From Longicatena caecimuris (GTDB lineage: Bacteria; Bacillota_I; Bacilli_A; Erysipelotrichales; Erysipelotrichaceae), in contig NZ_SMBP01000010.1 in the NCBI RefSeq assembly GCF_004341945.1, positions 1-64,000 on the forward strand: a stretch of 64,000 bases of DNA, given 5' to 3'. This document shows, in pieces, positions 52,142-59,088 of this stretch. The first letter of the stretch is position 1, and each line of letters opens with the position of its first letter. A program made the translations under genes and the position numbers. The notes below the pieces were generated by a model. It was not told the DNA's origin. It made no database searches and was given only the letters and a program-made list of their open reading frames with translations.

Positions 52142-52531
52142 AAAGCACCTTCCATTTCTTACTCAATGTTTATATTGTACTATAACTTTCTTTATTTTTC
52201 ATCAACATTTTACATTTTTAGGTGATATTCACAAACTTAAATGTTTTTTTATCATCTTTTTTAAGATAAAGCTGATTCATTCAGATACATATTCACTATT
52301 ATTTCTTACTACTTTTATGATAAAGAATAACATTTGCATTCTTTTGATACCTTTCGAAGATATTTTACATAACAACTTACTATCTATACATAATTTCACA
52401 GAAGGAAAAACCATTTTTCACAAAAAACAGTTTTATTTTATACAATTTATACAAATAAATGTATCTTAGCCATCTAAAAAAATAATTACCAAAGGGAATT
52501 TTTCAGAAAATATAAGAAAATAAAAAATATA
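52142..52531. other. AT-rich spacer without a recognised gene
   Basis: About 75% A+T by eye, many stops. A plus-strand frame running from 51843 to 52469 is antisense to the TPR-like gene and lacks a ribosome site. Nothing else seen. Confidence 0.5.
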
Positions 52532-52559
52532 TTGAATTAACCTATGAAATTTTTATAAT
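52532..52559 (+). promoter_or_regulatory. Promoter of the GD(D/N)SPIY gene pair
   Basis: TTGAAT, 16-bp spacer, TATAAT, with AGGGAGG ribosome site just downstream, 25 bases before the first ATG. Confidence 0.65.
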
Positions 52560-52584
52560 GCCCTTATAGAGGGAGGAAAAAGCA

Positions 52585-53070
52585 ATGGAATTGAAACAAT
52601 TATTCAGTACGCAAGACAATGAATTAGAAATTATAACGGATTCTTTCAAAATTAATAAAAACATTATTGAATTTAACAGCCGTATTATTCAAGTATGTAA
52701 TATTGAAAGTATATCCATGGTTGAACCAAAAAAGAAAGGAATTACGATCGGCGTTTTCATAGGTTTTATCATAGGACTTGCATTACTTTCTTATCAACCT
52801 TTGGTAGGAACCATTGTCATTGGTTTAAGTGCATTTTATATTTATTGTATTGTTCAAGGGAATAAAAAATTAGGTAAAAATCTTTATATTAATTTAGTAT
52901 CGGGGTATTATATCGTAATTAATTTTAAAAATGTAACCTTTGCCTATAAAATCATGGAAACCATAGAAAACTATCTAAATGGTTCAAATGAATCAAGTGT
53001 ATCGATCAACGTTCAGGATTCTGTCATTACCTTTGGTGATGATAGTCCTATTTATGGGAATGCGAAATGA
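52585..53070 (+). CDS. Two-TM hypothetical protein with C-terminal GDDSPIY motif
   Basis: 161 residues. A beta-rich N-terminus (~1-50) is followed by a glycine-containing helical hairpin (GITIGVFIGFIIGLALL and VGTIVIGLSAFYIYCIV, ~54-90), then a strand-rich domain (LYINLVSGYYIVINFKNVTFAYKIMETIENYLNG) and a short tail SINVQDSVITFGDDSPIYGNAK. Resembles small membrane proteins with a PH-like or DUF6232-like core, but I cannot name the family. The tail's V-x-F/V-G-D-(D/N)-S-P-I-Y element recurs in the next gene, which overlaps it by ATGA. GGGAGG precedes the ATG. Confidence 0.78.
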   Translation: MELKQLFSTQDNELEIITDSFKINKNIIEFNSRIIQVCNIESISMVEPKKKGITIGVFIGFIIGLALLSYQPLVGTIVIGLSAFYIYCIVQGNKKLGKNLYINLVSGYYIVINFKNVTFAYKIMETIENYLNGSNESSVSINVQDSVITFGDDSPIYGNAK

Positions 53071-53366
53071 AAGATATAAAAATCGAACATAGCGTGGTTA
53101 GTGTTGGAGATAATAGCCCGATTTATATTCACAGTGAACAAGCTATTCAATGGCAAACATTAGAAGATGATTGTTTTAATTTACTATCGAAATTAGCGGT
53201 AGAAGATATACAAAGATTTCAACTTAAACAATTAACGAAAAAGATTTTTCATAAGGACACAAATGGCTTAAAGGAATTTATGAAAAAACACGCTGAGTTA
53301 TTAACTTCTAATATTATCAGTGCTATTGTCTCTCAATATTTCATACAATTTCTTTCATCTTTATAA
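53067..53366 (+). CDS. Small hypothetical protein with N-terminal GDNSPIY motif
   Basis: 99 residues, soluble. It opens with IEHSVVSVGDNSPIYIHSEQ, almost the same element as the tail of the preceding protein, then a helical region (TLEDDCFNLLSKLAVEDIQRFQLKQLTKKIFHKD, LKEFMKKHAELLTSNIISAIVSQYFIQFL) of about 75 residues. The ATG overlaps the previous stop as ATGA. The shared motif and coupling argue that the two proteins interact or recognise the same partner. No family recognised; G-D-N-(S/T) beta-turn motifs of this kind occur in effector-associated segments of some defence proteins, which is only a hint. Confidence 0.75.
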   Translation: MKDIKIEHSVVSVGDNSPIYIHSEQAIQWQTLEDDCFNLLSKLAVEDIQRFQLKQLTKKIFHKDTNGLKEFMKKHAELLTSNIISAIVSQYFIQFLSSL

Positions 53367-53475
53367 GGTATCTTATAATGTATCTTGAAGGTATACAGGA
53401 AGTATTCAGAAGTAAAAAGTCATTTGTCATTCCTCATATCATGCCTATCCTAAACGTCATCGCCTGAACGTCAGA

Positions 53476-53526
53476 TTCTAAACAACAGGTTCTTAACAAC
53501 AAATTCTAAACAACAAATTCTAAATA
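53476..53526. repeat. 14-bp tandem repeat, 3.5 copies
   Basis: TTCTAAACAACAGG, TTCTTAACAACAAA, TTCTAAACAACAAA, then TTCTAAATAG, between the plus-strand pair and the convergent copA gene. Confidence 0.85.
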
Positions 53527-53556
53527 GAAAAGCTCTCCTTTCTGTGAGAGCTTTTC
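53527..53556 (-). terminator. Terminator of csoR-copA
   Basis: GAAAAGCTCTC pairs perfectly with GAGAGCTTTTC, directly after the copA stop; a short T-rich tail follows on the minus strand. Confidence 0.65.
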
Positions 53557-53562
53557 ATGTTA

Positions 53563-56196
53563 TTATTTGAAATTACGCAAACGTAACGCATTTGATACGA
53601 CTGATACCGAACTAAATGCCATCGCTGCACCGGCAAATACTGGTGATAGCAGTATACCAAAGAACGGATATAAAATACCTGCAGCAATCGGAATACCAAT
53701 GCTGTTATAGAAGAATGCCCAAAATAGATTTTGCTTGATATTGCGGATAACCGCTTTGGATAAGCGAATCGCTGTTGCGACATCCTCAATACTATCTTTC
53801 ATCAAAACGATATCGGCACTTTCAACAGCTACATCACTGCCGCTTCCTATCGCAATACCAACCTCACTTTGCGTTAAAGCAACAGCATCATTGATTCCAT
53901 CGCCAACCATCGCAAGCGTATGGCCTGCCTTTTGTAATCGTTCGACTTCCTTTCCTTTTTCATCCGGTAATACCTGTGCAATCACATGGGTAATGCCTGC
54001 TGAAGAAGCAATGGCCTGCGCTGTGATTTCATTATCTCCGGTTAGCATATACACATCTATATGAGCGTCCTGCAATTGTTTGACGACTGCTTTCACTTCC
54101 GGTTTGATCTTATCGGCAATGGCAATAATCCCTTGTACCTCTTCATTCCTTGCGACCCAAACGACGGTTTTACCACTTTGCAGATACGTCTGTTCCTGTG
54201 CTTCATAAACGGCGGTCGCAATCTGCATTCCCTGCATGAATTTACGACTTCCTACCAATAATCTGCCATCATCCATCTCTGTGCTTAAGCCTAAACCATT
54301 ATGTGTTTTTACATGGGATAAGGTTTCATAGGATAGCTGCAATTCTTCTGCCTTTGTTAAGATGGCAGTAGCAAGGGGATGCTTAGAGCCTTGTTCCAGC
54401 ATAGCAGCAAATGTTAATACCTTATGTTCATCCTGTTGTGTCGCAACATCTGTTACTACCGGTTTCCCTATGGTAAGAGTTCCTGTCTTATCAAAGACAA
54501 TGGTATCAATCGTGCTTGCTGTTTCCAAAGCTTCTCCGCTTTTAATAAAAATACCTAACTGAGCGGCTTTGCCTGTACCTACCATAATGGCGGTTGGGGT
54601 TGCCAAACCTAATGCACATGGACAAGCTATTACCAACACACTCACGAAAATAGTTAAAGCAAAGGCGAAATCTTGCGTCACCATGTACCAGATAATAGCA
54701 GCCACTATTGCGATGCTCATGACCGTTGGGACAAAGAATAAAGAAATACGATCGGCAATACGGGCAATAGGTGCCTTTTTCCCTTGAGCTTCTTCGACCA
54801 TATGAATGATCTTTGCTAATGTGGTATCTTCTTGCGTAGCACTGCAACGCATCAAAATACGTCCATCTAAATCAATGGTTCCCTGCTGCAGCTTATCCCC
54901 TACTGTTTTCTTAACCGGCATACTTTCTCCGGTAAGCATACTTTCATCAACATTAGCACTACCTTCCAACAAGATGCCATCCACTGCCATATGTTCACCC
55001 GGTTTTACGACCAAGGTATCCCCGACACTAACTTCCTCAATCTGAATGAGGATTTCTTTACCTTCTCGCCAAAGCGTAGCCGTCTGTGGGCGAAGTTGCA
55101 ACAATGCCTGAATAGCACCGGTGGATTTCTTCTTGGATATGCTTTCCAAATGCTTGCCAAACTGCACCAATGCCACAACAACACCGGCACCTTCAAAATA
55201 CAAAGCATGGACGGCATGGACATTGCCTTGATAAATTTGCATAAGAGATACCAAAGAATAAAGATATGCACTTCCGGTACCAATCGCTACCAGTGTATCC
55301 ATATTCGGTGCCTTATGCAGCAACGCCTTGATCCCTCTGGTAAAGAAATGATGTCCACTGATCAAGATGATCGTTGCTAACACAAATTGGATACCTGCGA
55401 AATTAAAGGGATGCGTCTTATAAGAAATAATGTTTGGCAAAGGCAATTCAATGCTTCCCAACATATGGGACATACCGATATATAAGAGGAAAAAAGCCAA
55501 GACCAGTGTACCGTAAACATGTAACTTTTCATAAGAGCGTTTTTCTTTTTCGATTGTTTTTTCCACATGTAAGTGACCTTTAAAACCGGCTTTTTGAATC
55601 GCTTCTAGAATTTCACTGAGTTTAATACGCTTTTTATCATAGCGAACTTCCGCTTGATTCATCACAAGATTCACATCTGCCTGTAAGACACCATCTTTTT
55701 TACGCAACACTCGTTCAATACTGGCACTACAAGCCGCACAGCTCATGCCTTCAATATCCAACACTACCTGTTCTTCTTCATTTTCCTCTTCCAAAATAAA
55801 ACCGGCCTTTTCCAAAGCTTCTTTCCAAGCCTTAAAGTTTTTTTCATGATATGTTATTGTCACATTGTTCATGATGAGATTTACACTGGCATCTTCTACC
55901 TCATCGAATCGTTTTAAGATGCGTTCTACGGATGCACTGCAGGCTGCACAGCTCATACCTTTTACTGTCCATGTCTGCATTTGCGCATCACTTTTTTCCA
56001 GCAATTGATACCCACCTTTTTCCACAGCTTTCTGCATATCCGCAAAAGCCGGCAAATCCTCACCTTCAACAACGACTTCTTCTAGTACAAGATTTACCTG
56101 TGCACTGGTTACACCATCCATTCTTTTTAATATTCGTTCAACAGCTGACGCACAAGCCGAGCAGCTCATACCGCCAATCTGATAAGTCTTTTTCAT
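53563..56196 (-). CDS. copA: Copper-exporting P1B-type ATPase
   Basis: 877 residues from the ATG after AGGAGG. Three N-terminal heavy-metal-associated domains with CxxC sites (C12/C15, C83/C86, C152/C155), eight membrane helices with the CPC copper site (524-526), actuator loop TGES (421-424), phosphorylation site DKTGT (568-572), HP motif in GSKHPLA and GDGINDA hinge. Three HMA domains is more than the one or two typical of Firmicutes CopA. It pumps Cu(I) out at the expense of ATP. It lies 45 bases downstream of csoR. Confidence 0.96.
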   Translation of the reverse strand: MKKTYQIGGMSCSACASAVERILKRMDGVTSAQVNLVLEEVVVEGEDLPAFADMQKAVEKGGYQLLEKSDAQMQTWTVKGMSCAACSASVERILKRFDEVEDASVNLIMNNVTITYHEKNFKAWKEALEKAGFILEEENEEEQVVLDIEGMSCAACSASIERVLRKKDGVLQADVNLVMNQAEVRYDKKRIKLSEILEAIQKAGFKGHLHVEKTIEKEKRSYEKLHVYGTLVLAFFLLYIGMSHMLGSIELPLPNIISYKTHPFNFAGIQFVLATIILISGHHFFTRGIKALLHKAPNMDTLVAIGTGSAYLYSLVSLMQIYQGNVHAVHALYFEGAGVVVALVQFGKHLESISKKKSTGAIQALLQLRPQTATLWREGKEILIQIEEVSVGDTLVVKPGEHMAVDGILLEGSANVDESMLTGESMPVKKTVGDKLQQGTIDLDGRILMRCSATQEDTTLAKIIHMVEEAQGKKAPIARIADRISLFFVPTVMSIAIVAAIIWYMVTQDFAFALTIFVSVLVIACPCALGLATPTAIMVGTGKAAQLGIFIKSGEALETASTIDTIVFDKTGTLTIGKPVVTDVATQQDEHKVLTFAAMLEQGSKHPLATAILTKAEELQLSYETLSHVKTHNGLGLSTEMDDGRLLVGSRKFMQGMQIATAVYEAQEQTYLQSGKTVVWVARNEEVQGIIAIADKIKPEVKAVVKQLQDAHIDVYMLTGDNEITAQAIASSAGITHVIAQVLPDEKGKEVERLQKAGHTLAMVGDGINDAVALTQSEVGIAIGSGSDVAVESADIVLMKDSIEDVATAIRLSKAVIRNIKQNLFWAFFYNSIGIPIAAGILYPFFGILLSPVFAGAAMAFSSVSVVSNALRLRNFK

Positions 56197-56241
56197 AGTA
56201 TACCTCCTAGCAATATCCACGTTTTAACAGCATCACATGAA

Positions 56242-56505
56242 CTATTTCAAAAGAATAGCTAAAACATCTTCGATTTCCTGAAGTTTTTCATCAGAATCAC
56301 CTGTTGCAATCGCTGTTTTTACACATGTGTGCAAATGCCCACTTAGTATATGCAGATTTGCTTTCTTTAACAGTGACTGACTGGCCATGATTTGATTTGA
56401 AATGTCGATACAATAGCGTTCATCCTCAATCATACGGATGATGCCATCGATCTGTCCTCTGGCTGTTTTTAGATTCTGTAATGCTTTTTTTCTTTCCGGT
56501 GTCAT
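56242..56505 (-). CDS. csoR: Copper-sensing repressor CsoR
   Basis: 87 residues of the all-helical DUF156/CsoR family. Cu(I) ligands are C32 (RYCIDISNQ), H57 and C61 (SGHLHTCV), the Cys-His-Cys set that defines copper sensors as opposed to RcnR/FrmR. It represses its own operon until copper displaces it. The ATG follows GGAGG; the longer frame to 56571 runs through the operator and promoter and is excluded. The copA gene is next in the same transcript. Confidence 0.92.
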   Translation of the reverse strand: MTPERKKALQNLKTARGQIDGIIRMIEDERYCIDISNQIMASQSLLKKANLHILSGHLHTCVKTAIATGDSDEKLQEIEDVLAILLK

Positions 56506-56512
56506 AAAGTTA

Positions 56513-56530
56513 CCTCCCCCCAGGGGTGCT
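56513..56530 (-). promoter_or_regulatory. Candidate CsoR operator
   Basis: CACCCCTGGGGGGAGG on the minus strand: a G/C-rich inverted repeat around CCCC-T-GGGG in an AT-rich context, directly downstream of the promoter and overlapping the csoR ribosome site, as expected of CsoR boxes. Confidence 0.65.
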
Positions 56531-56542
56531 GGGTTCATGCTT

Positions 56543-56571
56543 ATTATAAAAGAGGGGAATTGATAAGTCAA
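56543..56571 (-). promoter_or_regulatory. Promoter of csoR-copA
   Basis: TTGACT, 17-bp spacer, TATAAT on the minus strand; predicted start is just above the operator. Confidence 0.82.
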
Positions 56572-56694
56572 CGCTAATGCCTACTGCCCTTTCAACATGC
56601 AGGTGGTACTCTTACAAATAGGTATATTCATAAGGGTAATAACTTTTAAAGCCTTATTTTATCACCTTATCATTAGGTAAAGAAGTTTATTTTC

Positions 56695-56723
56695 TTGTAA
56701 GTTTATCCATATCAAGTTATACT
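56695..56723 (+). promoter_or_regulatory. Promoter of the YoaP-like gene
   Basis: TTGTAA, 17-bp spacer, TATACT, 35 bases before the ATG. Confidence 0.7.
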
Positions 56724-56757
56724 GTTCGTACTGGAAAGTATTTATGAGGGAATAAGT

Positions 56758-57504
56758 ATGTGTGCTGAATTTATAAATTTGACAATGGAGAATCTAGCTG
56801 ATGAACATTTATGCTGCATCATTCGCAGTAAGAAAAAACATCCCGGTGTTGAAGCAAAACGTCTTTGGTTACAACAACGTTTAAAGGAAGGTCATACCTT
56901 TCGTAAACTTAATAAAAAAGCAACTGTCTTTATTGAATATGCTCCATTAGCATCTGCCTGGGTGCCTATCCGCGGTGAGAACTATATGTATATTTATTGC
57001 TTATGGGTAGAAAGTAAAGAAAAAGGCAATGGCTATGGTAAGGCCTTATTAGAGTATTGCATTCAGGATGCTAAAGCGAAAGGAAAATCCGGTATCTGTA
57101 TGCTTGGAGCAACTAAGCAAAAAGCTTGGCTATCAGATCAAAGTTTTGCCAAGAAATATGGTTTCCAGATTGTCGATACTGCCCATGCATATGAATTGCT
57201 GGCTCTCTCCTTTGATGGAACGTTTCCTCACTTTAATGAGACCGCTAAGAAACAGCAGATTGAAAATACCGTATTAACAATATATTATGATATGCAATGC
57301 CCTTTTATCTATCAAAAAATTGAAAAGTTGCAACAATATTGTGAAGAACATGCCATACCTGCAACCTTTCTGAAAGTGGATTCCTTACAAGAAGCTAAAC
57401 AGCTTCCTTGCGTATTTAATAATTTTGCCGTTTTTTATAAAGGACAATTTCAAACGGTGAATTTATTAGATGTAGCTACTCTGGAAAAAATCTTGAAAAA
57501 GTGA
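56758..57504 (+). CDS. YoaP-like GNAT acetyltransferase with C-terminal thioredoxin-like domain
   Basis: 248 residues. GNAT domain 1-150 with the acetyl-CoA loop KEKGNGYGKALLEYC (~87-101) and core strand YMYIYCLWV. A YoaP-specific C-terminal domain (~165-248) shows a thioredoxin-like start ENTVLTIYYDMQCPFIYQKI with only a single Cys of the CxxC, and a short FAVFYKGQF strand. Family is uncharacterised; acetylation substrate unknown. GAGGG precedes the ATG. The stop codon TGA coincides with the first three bases of the IS remnant that follows, so the natural C-terminus may have been slightly changed by the insertion. Confidence 0.85.
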   Translation: MCAEFINLTMENLADEHLCCIIRSKKKHPGVEAKRLWLQQRLKEGHTFRKLNKKATVFIEYAPLASAWVPIRGENYMYIYCLWVESKEKGNGYGKALLEYCIQDAKAKGKSGICMLGATKQKAWLSDQSFAKKYGFQIVDTAHAYELLALSFDGTFPHFNETAKKQQIENTVLTIYYDMQCPFIYQKIEKLQQYCEEHAIPATFLKVDSLQEAKQLPCVFNNFAVFYKGQFQTVNLLDVATLEKILKK

Positions 57505-57551
57505 TCTGCCCCCTGTCAAGTAGACAGGTGAAATAAATAAAATCAGTAATT

Positions 57552-57584
57552 GATGACTTGTCGTAAAGATAGGTCATCTTTTTC
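57552..57584 (+). terminator. Terminator-like hairpin inside the IS remnant
   Basis: GATGAC/GTCATC stem followed by TTTTTC; may now end transcription of the YoaP-like gene. Confidence 0.5.
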
Positions 57585-57782
57585 TATAATGTCTTAAATG
57601 AACAATATCCAATAGAAGTAAATCAACGCATTTAACTTTATTCACTGTTGATAACGCTGCTGTCCTTACTTCTTTTGGTGTTTGCTCACAATGTCTTCCT
57701 TGTGGTCTCTCATATTATAAAATGATTCGTTTCACACGTTTCTTGTTGTATTTCTAATGGTTGAATCTATTGATTCACCTTG

Positions 57783-57935
57783 TCATTCATAAAGTGACAC
57801 CCATCTATATAAATCATTTCCAGATTTATACAATTTCCGATCACAACCCATCTGGCTTTTTCCACGTTTACCACTCTTGTAATCCTGTACTTCTTCAACT
57901 TTCTGTTCTATTGTGTATTTGCTTTTCCTTCCCAT
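57783..57935 (-). pseudogene. IS3-family orfA fragment (transposase helix-turn-helix)
   Basis: 50 codons from an ATG with an upstream AGGAGG. MGRKSKYTIEQKVEEVQDYK then SGKRGKSQMGCDRKLYKSGNDLYRWVSLYE match the start of IS3-type OrfA (K-Y-x-x-E-x-K-x-x-x-V-x-x-Y-x-x-G, then H/Y-K-S-G-x-x-L-Y-x-W). It ends at a premature TGA, and the following sequence has no further transposase frame. Confidence 0.75.
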
Positions 57936-58035
57936 AAGAAAAGATCCCTCCTTTCATAAACAGCGTTTTATTTATTTCCGTTGTCTACTTTAGAGGGATC
58001 ATATCAATTTATTGAAACTGTTTTTTCTTACTTTT

Positions 58036-58752
58036 TTATAATGAAATTGCGGTTTCTAGGGCAACTTCCATCATCGCATGAAAGGATGTTTGTCGCTGTT
58101 CAGCTGTAGTAACGGCACTTGTGACTAAAGAATCACTGATAGTTAATAAACAAGCCGCTTTTTTACCCAGCACTTTAGCATTATGGAACAAGGCGAAACT
58201 TTCCATTTCTACACAGACACAACCATGTTTTTCATAGAATTCTTTATGTCCATCTACATTTTCCTCATGATAGAAAACATCACTGGAATGAATTCTTGCT
58301 TCAACTAATTGCTGATCCAATTTTTCTGCTGCTTTACGAATGGCTGCATTCAATTCTTCGCTTGGATACTGTATATCGCCATCAACATCTGCCTGTGCTT
58401 TTGCAAAAGTTGACTCGCTCCATGCACCATCTGCCAGAACTAAGTCAAATAGATCAAGTTTGTCTGTATATGCTCCGGCACTTCCGATACGAATAATTGC
58501 CTCAACTCCATAAAACTTAAATAATTCATAGGAATAGATTCCAATACTAGGCATTCCCATGCCACTTCCCATAACCGAAACTCGTACACCTTTATAAGTG
58601 CCCGTATAGCCAAACATATTACGAACCGTATTGAACTGTACGGGATTTTCCAAATAAGTTTCGGCAATAAATTTCGCCCGCAATGGATCTCCAGGCATTA
58701 ATACTACCTTTGCAATATCACCGGCATTTGCCGCATTATGTGGTGTTGACAT
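58036..58752 (-). CDS. deoD: Purine-nucleoside phosphorylase, DeoD type
   Basis: 238 residues, hexameric PNP family. Recognisable: HNAANAGDIAKVVLMPGDPLRAKFIAE (His and phosphate Arg), VRNMFGYTGTYKG, VMGSGMGMPSIGIYSYEL, IIRIGSAGA, and the base-binding CVEMESFALF with catalytic LLTISDSLV (Asp). It cleaves purine (deoxy)nucleosides with phosphate for salvage. AAGGAGG precedes the ATG. The IS remnant sits 34 bases beyond its stop codon. Confidence 0.95.
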   Translation of the reverse strand: MSTPHNAANAGDIAKVVLMPGDPLRAKFIAETYLENPVQFNTVRNMFGYTGTYKGVRVSVMGSGMGMPSIGIYSYELFKFYGVEAIIRIGSAGAYTDKLDLFDLVLADGAWSESTFAKAQADVDGDIQYPSEELNAAIRKAAEKLDQQLVEARIHSSDVFYHEENVDGHKEFYEKHGCVCVEMESFALFHNAKVLGKKAACLLTISDSLVTSAVTTAEQRQTSFHAMMEVALETAISL

Positions 58753-59054
58753 AACTATATCCTCCTTATGATTACCAGTATTAGTATACCATATCTAATT
58801 TCGATATCCTAATGATTTCATATATCATTTTTTATGAAAACGCCTACCTATTTCTATTTTATTCAATTGTATCACAAGGCAGAAATTCTGTACTGATAAA
58901 CGCTTTTGCTAACTACCTTTTTAGCAAGTCTTCATCTCTTTTTTATGATCTTTTGGTAGAATACTCGCGTATTATTTTTTTATTTTATTATCTGATCATC
59001 TGAACGTTTTCTTACATTTTCTTAAATACCATACGCTAGATTAGATTTATACGT
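58753..59054. other. AT-rich divergent spacer
   Basis: Divergent between deoD and the glucosaminidase gene. Contains a TATAAT at 59055-59060 for the latter; -35 not evident. No other feature seen. Confidence 0.45.
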
Positions 59055-59088
59055 TATAATGATTACATAAAACAACAAGAGGTGTCTT

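Larger units (their letters stand above)
57502..58001 (-). mobile_element. 500-bp remnant of an IS3-family insertion sequence
   Basis: Ends are imperfect inverted repeats starting 5'-TGATC and containing AAGTAGACA..GAAATAAATAAAA on both sides, with TG...CA tips as in IS3. Inside, only a short orfA fragment remains; orfB is absent. No 3-bp target duplication is evident. The rest of the spacer holds a GATGAC/GTCATC terminator-like hairpin at 57552-57584. Confidence 0.8.

Noticed and set aside
51843-52469. 208-codon plus-strand frame over the TPR-like gene and spacer
   Set aside because: Antisense for half its length, no ribosome site, translation is F/H/I/T-rich as expected from AT-rich non-coding DNA.
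58812-59003. 63-codon plus-strand frame between deoD and the glucosaminidase gene
   Set aside because: No ribosome site, aromatic-rich AT-derived translation.
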